DNA of 64,000 nucleotides from Pollenia angustigena (taxonomy: Eukaryota; Arthropoda; Insecta; Diptera; Polleniidae), in contig OV884059.1 of assembly GCA_930367215.1 (NCBI GenBank), positions 32,417,882 to 32,481,881 on the forward strand. Direction: 5' to 3'. The position numbers and the translations under genes are program-made. The notes beneath the pieces were generated by a model that did not search any database, was not told the DNA's origin, and was given only the letters and a program-made list of their open reading frames with translations. Below are positions 33,908 through 45,190 of this stretch, piece after piece (position 1 is the stretch's first letter; each line of letters begins with the position of its first letter).

Positions 33908-34092
33908 AAGGGTCAGTTAGCCGAAAGTAACAGTAACAGCAACCTTACCGTTAAAAAGTAAGACCAATCTATTTCTTACAGATTGAGACGTAACATCTTA
34001 CTGCTAACTGTAATCGTTCTAATTGCTTTACATACAACAAAATGAAACAGCTGATTTGCAAAGTTACTGTTACTCCCGGCTAATTGAGCCTT
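33908..34092. mobile_element. MITE, second copy of 21238-21420 family
   Basis: 185 bp. Left 'aagggtcagttagccgaaag' has drifted, right 'gttactgttactcccggcta' is conserved, and the same interior is present. Confidence 0.85.
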
Positions 34093-35109
34093 TAGCCTCT
34101 TTATTTTAGTTTTCGATGAGACAGCGTCGAATGCACATGAAGCGGATGCTTACACATTTTCTTTTATTTTTTATATTTTTTCAATAGAATTTACCCAGCA
34201 AGCACACGTGTTTTTTTAAAACTAGTTCATTTTTAATTGAACTCTCGTTTTACATCAATTAATCTGGTTTTAACTTTTTTCTCTGCAATTTGAACTATTA
34301 AAAAAATGTTTTTTTACTTCAAATGCGTAAAATATAAAATAAGGAAATATAATGCACCATTATATTTCAAACGCTTGGCTTTGTGTTTGGTGGGTACTTC
34401 TGCCAACTGCAGTCGAAACCAAAAACTGTCGAACAAAGCGACTGTTTACATTTAATGAATTAAAGTAAAAGCAAAAGTTTTTTTTTTGGCCAATGACAAA
34501 TGAAGAAGTGGAAGAAATGCCAGTTTTTCTACTTTGACTGCAGTTTTTTAAACGCTGGTTTTTTAAACATGAAAATTCTATTTTCAATAATTTTCAATAA
34601 AGCAAACCGACATGGCGATCTGTCTTATAAGCTTTCAGATTTGGGTGGCGTTGAATTCGCGTTCTAAAGGTTGAAATTTGTATAAGCAGAATAAAAATGT
34701 TAAATGTTAATATAAAAACACGTTTGCCGCTCTTATTTACGTAGCTCAGTTAAGGGTAAAATAAACTACAAATATGTCAAAATTTTACGTTTGTACAAAT
34801 GTTTTCTGTTGTAACAGCATGAGTGATGTCAATATTTGTTTCCAATCCATAATTGCGTGCAGAAACCGCTCAAATAGCTTTAAAAATCGCTCATGAAGTA
34901 CAATAATGATGAAAGTGTAATAGCTGTAAATAAAAGCAGCTAATTGTGTTCTATTGAAATTGCACAACATGTAACACTTCCAGTGATTATAGGTAACATT
35001 AGAAAATGCTACATGTATATAGTGGAGCATATTTTTTCAGAAAAGAAATCGCCATAAAAAAGACATGTTTTTAAAAATAGGGGAAAAAATCATAATGAAA
35101 ATTGGGTGT
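34093..35109. other. Intergenic DNA, no feature recognised
   Basis: 'tttacccagcaagcacacgt' at 34191 resembles a CCCAGCAAACA-type left end without a visible partner. Otherwise nothing supportable. Confidence 0.35.
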
Positions 35110-35830
35110 TACACTCTTTTTAACAATTATGTCTGAAACAAAATATCGGCCAAATGCTCGCCACAGCTTCGGTCGCATACCTCTATCCGATGGTCCATAT
35201 TTGCAATGACTCTGATATAAAATTGAGGTTCAATGTCGTTAATGTACCGAATTATCTCTTGAATTGTTGTTGGCTTATTGACGTATACTTTTTCTTTTAA
35301 ATATCCTCAAAGAAAGAAGTCACACGATGTAAAATCACGTGAGATAACACGGCCATTGAATTTCTGGCGCAAAAGAGCAATTATTTCGTTGGCTATGTGG
35401 CACCATTCTGTTGGAACCACATATCATATCCTCAGTTTCTGGCCACAAGAAGCCTGCTATCAGCTCGCGATTGCAAACACTATTCACGGTAACTGCTTGG
35501 CCGAACTCATTTTCGAAGAAGTTCGGCCCGGTGACGCCGCCCATAAACCAAACCAAACAGTCACTCTCTGTGGATGCATTGGCTTTTCAACAATCACTTG
35601 TGGATTCTTCTTTGTCCAAATACGTCAATTCTGCTTGTTAACGAAAAAACTACGGTGAAGGTGTGCCTCGTTGCTGAAGATAATTTTCTTTGTAAAGTCA
35701 TCATTCACCTCTGTCTGTTCAACCAACCCTCGCATTTGTGTACCTCACCATGGTTGAATTTGTCAAACACTGAAACAATGAAGTGTCAAATTAAGTTAGG
35801 CAAAAAACTAGACGTTAAGGTGTAACTCGC
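35110..35830 (-). pseudogene. Decayed mariner/Tc1-superfamily transposase
   Basis: On the minus strand the segment 35556-35335 reads WFMGGVTGPNFFENEFGQAV followed by a TVN..NRELI-like block and FLWPE. That is a recognisable pattern of a DDE transposase family common in insects. Neighbouring frames continue it: upstream with 'edanddftkkiif'-like and 'hseahfh'-like codons around 35700-35620, downstream with a 'vyvnkp..iqe'-like block near 35270-35230. Frameshifts and stops break it at least three times. No inverted termini were found, so it is an isolated relic. Confidence 0.65.
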
Positions 35831-36740
35831 AATTAACATTGTGCATTATGGTTGGACCACTCTTTAGAAACAGGAATCAAAGTGTATATTTTCTTAAGGT
35901 TGTTATTTTGAGTTTCAAAGTAGTCGTACTTATGCAATTATACTTTATAGAAATACTATTGATAACAGAAAAGAAATATTTATGTTTGTACACTATTTAT
36001 TTTCGTGTTACACTAAATCAACAATACTAGGAAAACCATGAATAACCGTAAATGTTGGTCAATTTTAATGACTCCTTATTTCTTACACTTCTCCCTTAAT
36101 TATTGTTTTTTTCTTATGTACTGGTATGTATGAATTTCGGTTAATATAACAGAAAAAAACAACAACATCTGCCTCTCGACCATCAGAAACAATAACAACA
36201 GCACTATCAAAAAAATAATCATGTAATAAAAAGTCTAAAAAAAGCCGCGTAAAAAAGCGTGACGAAATACAAGTATTTTGGTTTAAGTTTTATATATAAT
36301 TTTTTCTATAGGTATTAATTTTTTTTGTTTTTGTTTTTATTTTTCTATGCTTTCATTGTTACATTCATTAACTAATAGGTACATACTATTTATTACCAAA
36401 TATTATTTCTTTCCTTAAAAGAAATATTTTGTTAAAGAAATTACGAAAAAAAGTTATTTAACACAAAATTTATTTTGTGTATTTTCTCACTGTTTTCTTT
36501 AATTAAATTTTTGTTTCGTTTTAATTGCAAAGTTATTGTTGCTTTGTAATTTTCAGTTTAAATATTGTGAAATGTAATAAAAATTGTAATGGCCTTTTTA
36601 GTTATTAATTACTTTAATGAAATCTAAAAAAATAAACAAATTTCCATGTACAAAGCACAATTTTTATTATATAATTTATGTATAAATTTTAATAAAACCC
36701 GATTTTAAATACTTTGTAATTTCATTTAAGCAAAAGATTT
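35831..36740. other. Intergenic DNA, no feature recognised
   Basis: AT-rich DNA. Nothing supportable. Confidence 0.35.
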
Positions 36741-37075
36741 ATTTAGAATTTGAAAAAACGTGAAGAGAAGATTATATCTCTAATTAAGGAAAGTAACAAC
36801 CGTGCAAGGTACTTTGTTCTGCACAAGGGAAAGCTGAAAGACCCATTTCCGGTGGAGAGTGGAGTGCGCCAGAGATGCACATTTTCGCCGCTCCTTTTCC
36901 TTGTTGTCATGGAAGATGTTCTCAGGAATATCAAAAATAAAAGGCGAGGATTATATTTTATAAAATTAACAACATATTTCTAAATTATCTGGCATATGCT
37001 GACGATATATGTTTGCTTTCCTACAAGCTTAGTGATCTTAAGCTAACAACTTGGAACTTTGGGAGAAGCTGCAAC
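36741..37075 (+). pseudogene. LINE reverse-transcriptase fragment
   Basis: Reads SNNRARYFVLHKGKLKDPF, then VESGVRQRCTFSPLLFLVVM, the 'SGVRQGC..SPLLF' strand of LINE reverse transcriptases. After a frameshift it reads LAYADDICLL around 37000, containing the catalytic ADD pair. About 110 codons survive. Possibly the same LINE type as 52110-52730. Confidence 0.7.
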
Positions 37076-37429
37076 ACACAGGGCTCAAAACACTAATGGT
37101 GCTTTATTTTCTAAAAAAAAAATTGACAATTTCTTTAAAAAATTATGTCTTAAAAATGCTTTGCTCTCTAAAAGGGTGGCTTGCTTTATTCTAAACAATT
37201 CACCCTTCCAATGGCATAAGTATAAATCGACCGTGTTAAAAATGCCCTATAAAACAGTTGACTTCTGTTTATATATGTACTTATAGGGCTACCAGACGAA
37301 GTTGGGAAAAAATCGCCTCTAATCCAGACAGTAAAATGTTAAATTTTAATAGTAATTTTTTTCTATTATTTTATAGTAAAAAACGTAAGAAAGCATTATA
37401 TTGTTGATGTTTGCGCGAAATGATCGTAT
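37076..37429. other. Intergenic DNA, no feature recognised
   Basis: Nothing supportable beyond a short A/T-rich spacer. Confidence 0.3.
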
Positions 37430-37711
37430 ATGCCAATCAGTGTGACCCTTTTAGCATTTTCACTACTAAATTTAGCATTATTTATTTTGATTTAGCAGCG
37501 AATTTTTCAAATAGCATTAAGCATTATTTTCAGCATTTTTGTAATATGTATTTTTTTAGCATTTTTTAATCTTAAAAATTTTATACCTATATTGCTATTT
37601 CACAATATAACTTATAACTTCTGTCAATCTCTATAATTGTATTTTGTCATTTATACAAATGTATAATAATAGCAACCCTGTAAACACCAAAAAAAAAAAA
37701 TTAAAGAAGAA

Positions 37712-37834
37712 ATGGTAGATTTTACTACAGAAGAAATAACGGTTTTGGAACAGCAATGGCAAAAGCTGAATGCATACGAATTGATGAACCAAAGTTCAAC
37801 TATTGAATTCTGGATAGGTGTTATAAGAATATGA
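37712..37834 (+). pseudogene. hAT transposase C-terminal scrap
   Basis: Forty residues (EEITVLEQQWQKLNAYELMN, then STIEFWIGVIRI). These recall the 'L..W..L......S.EEFW..V..I' segment that precedes the C-terminal dimerisation domain of BED-type hAT transposases. It lies inside the element at 37438-45516. The following SNA-x-x-ER block is not visible. Confidence 0.5.
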
Positions 37835-37977
37835 TAAAAACAGATCACATTCTAATGGTATTTTGACCAACACTTTCGAAATTATTCATATAATGGGGTG
37901 TTTAATGCGTAATTAAATATACTGAAAATGCTGTAGAATAGCCTTTTATGTTTTCATTGACAATTTTTGTTTTTACA

Positions 37978-38014
<37 letters not shown>

Positions 38015-39318
38015 TAGATAATTTTATTTACAATCTATTTGTACAATATTAAGTAAATGGTTTAACAAAAATTTCAAACATAACAATAAATCTTAACATG
38101 TGCTATTGAGCTATAATAGCTTAACAGCTAAAGGCTGTATGCAAGAGACTAACATACATTTATTGCAAATTTTGGTTTTATTTTCTAAAAGGCAGATCAA
38201 GTATGTGGAATCTTCTAAGTCGCTTTACCTCTTCTGACTCATTTAGTAAGGATATGGCTAATGTATTGGAGTGATTACTTAGTCTCAAAAGGTAGCGGGT
38301 GCTAAAGGTTTTTATTTCATCACTGATGTATGGTATTTGTAAATCTTCATGTATTCGTTTGTTGGTAACAAACCACGGAGCATTAACCAAAAGTCTCAAG
38401 GTTTTCGACTGATATCGTTGTAGTATTTCGATGTTTGAGTTACTTGTCGTTCCCCACAACTGTATACCATATGTCCATATTGGTTTTATTATAGCTTTGT
38501 ATATTAAAATTTTGTTGTTAAGATTCAGTGCTGACTTAGGTCCCAAAAGCCAATACATTTTCTTCGTTATAATGTTTAGATGCGTTCTTTTAGCTTTAAT
38601 ATGGCTCCTCCAGGTAAGTCTTTTTTCAAGATGCATACCTAAATATTTGACACACTCAGATTTGGGAATTTGGGTATTATTAAGAAAGACCGAAGGGCAA
38701 TCATTTTTTCTAAGGGTGAATGACACATGAGTCGATTTACTGGTATTAATTGTGATTTTCCACTTCTTAAGCCAGTCTTGTAATAAATTGAGCTCAGTTT
38801 GCACATATGATGAAGCTGTAATTGGTGATTTATCGGACGCTATTATGGCAGTGTCATCAGCATATGTTGCAATTGTTGAGTTTTCATAAGTTGGCATGTC
38901 GGATGTATATATAGTGTACAACGTTGGACCTAATACGCTACCCTGTGGTACACCAGAGTAAATATAGCGTATTTCAGAGCTTTCATCACCCACTCGTACA
39001 TAAAACGATCTCTCTTCCAAATAAGATTTTAGCAACAAATACATTGGAGTTGGTAAAAAAGTTTTAAGTTTAAATAATAACCCTTGATGCCAGACCCTAT
39101 CAAAAGCTTGTTTGACGTCGAGAAATACAGCTGAGCAGTATAATTTCTTTTCAAAGGCGTCTGTAATTATTTGAATTATACGATGGCATTGCTCTGGGGT
39201 ACCATGTTTATGGCGAAATCCAAATTGATACTCCGGTATTATATTTTTATTTTGCAACAAGGGCGTTAAACGATTTGAAAATATTCTCTCAAATATTTTA
39301 GAAAACAAAGGTAGCAGG

Positions 39319-40437
39319 CAGGGTTGTTAGGCTTTTTTCTTCAAAAATCGTCAAAAGTTTGAACAAAATTCGTCAAAATCGTCATGAACAGTTAAAAAAA
39401 TCGTCAACAAATCGTCAATTATTTAAATGTACAAATTGGAGACAATTTATTGCATTGAGTGGTTCAAAAATCAAAATTTTAAGCAAGAAATTATGTTTAT
39501 GATAAAGAAAGTGATATTTTAAGTTTTATTCTATTTATTTCAGCAAGCGGGCAGCAAGCGGGAAAAGAAATACATAAGAAAAAATATATTTTCATAAAAA
39601 CATAACAAATATTTATTTATTTCATTTATCCATATTCACAAAAACATTAAATAAAAAATAAAATATCGTATGCTATTAACTCAAGCTATCTTTAAATGAT
39701 TAATTTTTAGCGCTATCACTTATGCAAATTGTTTTTACTGTTGAAGGTGTAAACCAAGGGTTCTGTCTAAATCAACAGTCTTTTTACCCGACTTGAAACG
39801 ATTTATGACGTCCAATTTAAGTTCCAAACGAGTGCATTTTCTTCACTTTGCACTCATTTTTCTACACAACTTCTTATTAAGAACTAACTTCTTACTTCCT
39901 AGCACTCAACTATACTTAGAATAACTTACCTAACAGAATTAAATGGGAATTCGGCTTTTTACACGCAAATAGAAAAGTTCTTCAAATATGATTATGACAT
40001 CAGCGAAAAAATGAAATCGTATGTAGCAACGCAAATCGAAATCATTAAAACGCAAAGCGGATTTAACCAATTTTTAAAAAGCGGACCAAATAGGACCGAC
40101 GCAAATCGGGGCTCTAATGTATATTTTTTTGCCGTATCGATGGCATTCATTTAATTCTAGAATTCGAATTACTAGTGCTTCTAATGAAAACCACCTGGTT
40201 TGTGATGAGGGAAGAACTTTTTTTGTTTAATTTCTAATAATTTTTGTGTATCGAAAAATGATTTTTACGTTTTGAACTGTTCCCAATATAATTGTTAATA
40301 TTTCTTGTGTTTTATTGATGCCAGAAAATCGTCATAACACTATTACTTTTAGTTTAAAAATCGTCAATCGTCATTTTACTGTATTTTCACAAAAAAATCG
40401 TCAAAATGACGAAAAATCGTCACATCTAACAACCCTG
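39319..40437. mobile_element. hAT-like insert in Jockey ORF2
   Basis: The 12-bp termini 'cagggttgttag' are flanked by a perfect 8-bp duplication gtagcagg (39311-39318 and 40438-40445). Multiple 'aaaatcgtcaa' motifs crowd both subterminal zones. At 1119 bp the interior has no hAT transposase, but it has a remnant of a different DNA-binding domain (39703-39842). Confidence 0.9.
39703..39842 (-). pseudogene. CENP-B/pogo-type HTH remnant
   Basis: On the minus strand: LELKLDVINRFKSGKKTVDL, DRTLGL, then after a small frameshift PSTVKTICISDSAKN. This is the 'K.dvi.rfe.Gek..dia..lgl..STVkTI' helix-turn-helix of Tigger/pogo and Jerky-type proteins. The surrounding element has hAT-like ends, so the domain looks captured. 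Only ~50 codons survive. Confidence 0.65.
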
Positions 40438-41982
40438 GTAGCAGGCTTATTGGTCTGTACGAAGAAATAGAGTGCTCGGGCTTATTTGGTTTCGGAATCA
40501 TTGTAATAACTGCACACTTCCATTGAGTAGGATAATGAGAAAGCCTTAGTATTGCATTGTATATTAATGTCAAATATAATAAGGCTTTGTTTGGTAAGTT
40601 TTTTAAAACAGTGGCATCTATTTTATCATATCCAGGTGGTTTAGTATTGTTTAATTTGAGTATTTCATTTTTAACTTCTCCAAAGGAACATGGTTTAATT
40701 GGAAACTCCATTTGGCATGGAGAATAAAGGAACTTTATTAAATCGTTTTCATCAGGAGAATTTGTAGCTGGAAATGGTTTGAAAGTTTCTTCTAAATGTT
40801 TAGAAAATAATTCCGCCTTGTTTTTATTCGTTCTGCACCAAGTGCCATCCTCTTTTTGAATTGGTACATTTTTTTTAATTGGTCTTTTTAAGTATTTTGT
40901 GGCTTTCCACAAGCTGTGTGAATTATCTCTTGAATAATTTATTCTTTGTAAAAAACTTGCAGTTTCATAATTTTTTCACTCAAATAATTGCCTTTTCAAC
41001 AAATTAGATGCGCGATTTAAATTTGCTTTGTCAAGTGGGCTCCTTGTTGTTTGCCATATTCTTCTTAATCTTCGTTTATGCAAAATCATTAGTCTTATTT
41101 CTGCTGGTAAAACGACCCGTCTTTCATAGTTTTGTACTGGCTGTGGAGTTGAGAGTAGCGCGGCTTCATGAATGAGACTTGTAAAATGCTCGACCGCTGA
41201 GTCTATTTCATAATGGTTTTCAATTTGGGTATTAAGATTTAAATTTCTTTCTAGCCAATACTGAAAAGACGCAATGTCTGTTTTACGTGAGATAATTTTT
41301 TGGTCTATGCATTTGTGTTGAAAACACGTGTTATAGTTTAAAATTATTGGTGAGTGATCTGAACTTAGGTCATAATTATCTTTAATATCTAGCAGATGTG
41401 TTGAAACTCCAGAATAAACGAAAAAGTCGAGTAAATCCGGGATTTTACTACTATCGCTAGGCCAGTAAGTTGGACTACCAGTTGATATTGTTTTATATTT
41501 GTTTATAGTTAAACATTTGTAAAGTTCCCTTCCTTTTGGATTAATAGTTCTGGACCCCCACCAAGGATGTTTCGCATTAAAATCTCCACCAACTATAAAT
41601 CTAGCACCAAGTTTCCTAAAAAAGTTATCATATTCCTGATGTGTTACGCTATGTCTAGGTGGAAAATATACTGAAAATACGCTTAAATCAGAGTTGTTGC
41701 AATTGATAAGTATTCCACTTCCTTGTATAGAGTTAGTTATCACTGGATCCAAAACTTTGTATTGTAGAGATGATCTTATCAGGATAGCAGAGCCACCATG
41801 AGCCCTATCATCTGGATGATTAGCTTCTATTAAATCAAAATTTTTAATTCTAAAGTAGGTTTTTGTGGTAAAATGAGTTTCTGAAATTAATAATATGTCT
41901 ATTAAGTTGACTTTGAGAAAGACTTCAATTTCCTTTGTATGATTGGAGGCACCATTGGCGTTCCATGTTGCAATTTTGAGAT

Positions 41983-43134
41983 TTATTTGCATAACTTTGT
42001 TATAATAACTGTCATCAAGTTCATAAGCTTATCTAACATGGCTTCCAATCTGTCAAATACTACCTTAACATCATTATTATTAACATCGCCTCTAGCAGCT
42101 TGGGAGTATGATATATGTTCAGTACCGTTGGCGTTATTACTGTTGCTATTAATATGTGTTCCTAGCTGAGGAAAATCTCTAGGGTTAGCATGAAAGCCTG
42201 AAGTGTTAGGCTGGTATCTAGAATATACTGATCTCTTTTTATGGACTAATTCTTGATAGATTTTACAACCTTTGTAATTAGCCGTGTGATTTTGGAGGCA
42301 ATGTACACATTTTGGCGGAGTATTGATGTCTTTTTTGCATTCAGCTGTAGGATGATCTTCTCCACATTTCACACATTTAAATGGTTTTTTGCAATAAGAT
42401 TTTGTATGACCAAATTGCTGACAACGGAAGCACTGAATTAAATCATCTTCTCTCTTGGGTGGTTCGACTGAGACTATTGCGTTATTAAGAATTTTTATTT
42501 TATATATTTCTTTGTTATTAAGATTCGGGTCAATTTCAACTAGGAACATTGGAAGTGGTGTCTTGTTAACTTTACTTTTCATATTAAAAACGTTTCTTAC
42601 TTGATGGCCTAAAAGAATTAGTTCTGTTTTTATATCTAGAAGTGGAGTTGAGTAATGTAATCCCTTAATGACAACCCTGTATGCCCTTTCCTGCTTCAGT
42701 TGGTAGGTATGAAATGAAATGTTTTTCGATTCAAAATACTTGACTGCCTTTCTATAAGAATCAATCGTTTTTATCATTAACCTAACTTGGCCATCTCTCA
42801 TTGACTTATAATTAAACTCATCACTTGGAATTACTTTTGAAATAGTCTTTGTCATTAAATTTATGTTTTCAACATTAGGAATAAATATTGGTGGCGGTTT
42901 AGGTGCTGTTTCTTCTTCGACTTCATTAGCTTTATTATTACCATCATCAATATCATCATCATCACTTAGCAGTTGAAATTGGTTTACATTTTGGGTGTTT
43001 GTTTCTCCTGACGAGTTAAATTTTTTATGCACATGCATTTTAGGGGATTTTGTCAGCCGACGTTTATTTGTATCAGATACCTGCTGCCAAATACCATCAC
43101 TTTCATCAGTATCATCTTCACTTAACGTAGGCAT
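41983..43134 (-). CDS. Jockey ORF1, gag-like zinc-knuckle protein
   Basis: 383 residues, intact from ATG to stop. ORF1 proteins bind the LINE RNA and form the ribonucleoprotein with ORF2. An acidic N-terminus (LSEDDTDESDG, later LLSDDDDIDDG) is followed by an RRM-like pre-zinc-knuckle region (about 145-230: AYRVVIKGLHYSTPLLDIKT). Three Cys/His knuckles lie at about 235-300: CFRCQQFGHTKSYC (CX2CX4HX4C), CVKCGEDHPTAEC and CVHCLQNHTANYKGC. The tail is polar and Asn-rich. Its stop overlaps the ORF2 start by ten bases, pointing to reinitiation or a similar coupling. No mutations are evident. Confidence 0.9.
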   Translation of the reverse strand: MPTLSEDDTDESDGIWQQVSDTNKRRLTKSPKMHVHKKFNSSGETNTQNVNQFQLLSDDDDIDDGNNKANEVEEETAPKPPPIFIPNVENINLMTKTISKVIPSDEFNYKSMRDGQVRLMIKTIDSYRKAVKYFESKNISFHTYQLKQERAYRVVIKGLHYSTPLLDIKTELILLGHQVRNVFNMKSKVNKTPLPMFLVEIDPNLNNKEIYKIKILNNAIVSVEPPKREDDLIQCFRCQQFGHTKSYCKKPFKCVKCGEDHPTAECKKDINTPPKCVHCLQNHTANYKGCKIYQELVHKKRSVYSRYQPNTSGFHANPRDFPQLGTHINSNSNNANGTEHISYSQAARGDVNNNDVKVVFDRLEAMLDKLMNLMTVIITKLCK

Positions 43135-43310
43135 GCCTACAAGCTAGATTTGTTTACTTGTTTACTAAATTCTTTTTGTTCGTTTTTTTATTTTTTTTTT
43201 AATGTTCTTAATATTTATTGTTGTAAGCAAAAATTTATGGAATTTTGCTTTTTATTTTTCGGTTAATCTTATGTTATTGTTGTACTTTATATACAATTGC
43301 ACTAATTTGT

Positions 43311-43342
43311 ACGTCTACTCACGACCGCAGTTTCTTAAGAAC
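43311..43342 (-). promoter_or_regulatory. Internal LINE promoter, DPE-like motif
   Basis: Taking 43342 as the first base of the Jockey copy (set by the target duplication), the motif AGACGT falls at +27 to +32. That is where Drosophila Jockey, F and I elements carry their downstream promoter element. Sequence reads 'gaaactgcggtcgtgagtag' before it. Inference from position and motif. Confidence 0.55.
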
Positions 43343-44133
43343 TTACATATATTTTGTATTTAATAATATATATCTCTGGCAATAAATAATAATGGCTTAA
43401 GTTGACTTAAGTGTTTTTAATTTCATTACATATTCTTATTATATTCTTCAAGATCTATGACGCAGCTAAATTTCAAGTATAAAATGTCATTATTAAAAAA
43501 ACTATACGCATTAATATTTAAACTTTCACAATATAACACACATTTCTTTTTAGACAAAACCCTTAATATCGCAAAACACGAAATTTCGACTTTAGGCATT
43601 ATTATTCACTGCAGATATTATTTACTACAGATATGTAGGTATATCGTCCCCTTAAACTAGGCCTGCCATACGTCCTGGTTTTCCAGGATTGTCCTGGTTT
43701 AAGACTACTTGTCATGGTGTCCTGGTCCACTATTAAATTGTCCTGGTTTTTGTACAGGTCAAGACAAACAAATTTGTTTTTTTGCTGGTTTAAATTATTA
43801 ACAAAGGTTAAAATTTCTGTTATAACACTGCTAACTTAAGGTAATTGTATAAAGAACTTTAATTAAATTCAACTGTTATCTGGGTTATCTGTAAGAAATC
43901 GAAAACCGATAACAAATTGCTTTCTCTAAGGCAGCCCATGCACGTTTTAATTCAATTGTCAACTGAGTTGGTCGTTGTCCAAATCAAAGCGTGTATGGCT
44001 TTTTCAATTGATTAGTTTGACAGTTGTCCAATTGGTTGAAGAAAAATCAAAAGAGTTTGATTTTTTTCAAGTTAAGTACTTAGTCTGCTCAATGGACAAA
44101 GGGAAGTAACTCGTTAAAGTCTGAAACTCTGGA

Positions 44134-44233
44134 GAGTTTTATTCAATGTAAGTTTGATTTTAATATGACATGCTACCTGTTTTATAACTACATATATCAA
44201 AGACCGAAATGAAGTTCTAGAAAAAGTGCAATC
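44134..44233. repeat. ~105-bp dispersed repeat, copy 2
   Basis: Matches 97-201 at the left edge of the window. Here it is inside the hAT-like element 37438-45516. Confidence 0.6.
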
Positions 44234-44739
44234 TACAATTAATGTTGAGAGAATTTAAACTAATTGTAGTGGGGAATGTAAGATGAGGTAAACCCACTGT
44301 TGTTTATTGTTGATGTGTTTTGTTTAAACTTTGATATTGTTACAAGTAGAACTGTTGCTATAATTCTTATATATAAACGTATACGTTTAATAGTTTTATT
44401 TGGTTTAATATCTTTAGTTTTTCTAAAATCTTTATGGATGAAGTTTCCTGATGATCTGGCCTAAGCAACCAGTGAAATGCGCATAGGAATAGCTTATCCC
44501 ATCAACAATAAATTTCAAGTGTTTTTGTCAAGAATAAAAACTGGGAATTAAGCACGAATAACAAAATCTTTTGAAGTTATTCTACAATTTTATACAAAGT
44601 TGTATGTATAAAATTCCCTTGTCAAAAAAATCTTCCAAAATTTGTACAATTAAGCATGAGCTATCACAATTTAACAAATAAAACAAGTTATATTTAAACC
44701 ATATTTAAATAAAACATATATTTTAAATACTATTATTTT

Positions 44740-45190
44740 GCTTCATTTAACCATCAACTGAATTGATTTAACAAACTTATTCAATTAACAATTTGTTTGA
44801 TTCAATAATTTGCGTAATTGAATTTAGAGTGTATTTCAAATACACTGTTTAATTTATTCAATTAAAATTTAATCGATTTAATGCAAAAATTCAATCACTG
44901 TTTTAATCAATACAATTATTAAAATAATTAATTTTGTATTGTAATCAATTACGTTAGTAATTCATTCAATTAAAATATTGATATTTTTTTAATTAATTTG
45001 TTAATTCATTCAATTAAAAAATTGTTTAATATTAATAATTTTTTCAATTATTTTTGTAATTAAAATGTAAAAACTTTTTAATTGGAAAAAAATCCTTGTT
45101 TTGCAATTTTTGCAAATTTGAGTAATTGGTATAATCATTTCGGTGATAGTTGCAAAATTAAACAATTTTTTGCTTGTTTCAATTATTTTG
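44740..45190. repeat. Quasi-repetitive 'caattaaa' tract
   Basis: About 450 bp densely packed with 'tcaattaa' and 'aattgaat' words on both strands. No fixed period. Located in the right third of the hAT-like element. Confidence 0.5.

Larger units (their letters stand above)
38178..41992 (-). pseudogene. Jockey ORF2: endonuclease + reverse transcriptase, split by a hAT-like insert
   Basis: ORF2 encodes the enzyme that nicks target DNA and primes reverse transcription there. Endonuclease motifs in the first ~230 residues: ATWNANG, LISETHF, GGDFNAKHPWWGS and SDHSPI. Reverse-transcriptase motifs: KPPGYDKIDATVLKNL, SSYRPISLLP, QFGFRHKHGTPEQC, FLDVKQAFDRVWHQGLL, GVPQGSVLGPTLY and the catalytic ATYADDTAI. 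There is one in-frame TGA at 40978-40976. The insert 39319-40437 plus its 8-bp duplication (1127 bp) separates the S-Y-R-P-I-S-L-L-P block from LSKIFERIF. Removing it restores the frame exactly, leaving 895 codons, the usual Jockey length. ORF2 starts by overlapping the end of ORF1, as in other Jockey elements. Confidence 0.9.
37986..43342 (-). mobile_element. Full-length Jockey-clade LINE
   Basis: Flanked by a 13-bp duplication 'ttacatatatttt' (37973-37985 and 43343-43355). The 3' end is a run of about 30 T on the plus strand. Order on the minus strand: 5' UTR (43342-43135), ORF1 (43134-41983), ORF2 (41992-38178) overlapping it by 10 bp, then a short 3' UTR. After removing the hAT-like insert at 39319-40437 and its 8-bp duplication, the length is about 4.2 kb, normal for Jockey. 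Only one nonsense codon and the insertion damage it, so it is a young copy. Confidence 0.9.

Noticed and set aside
35278..35658. Plus-strand 126-codon frame
   Set aside because: It is the shadow of the minus-strand mariner-type transposase relic.
37981..38012. Long T run taken as an isolated microsatellite
   Set aside because: It is the reverse complement of the Jockey poly-A tail, next to the target duplication.
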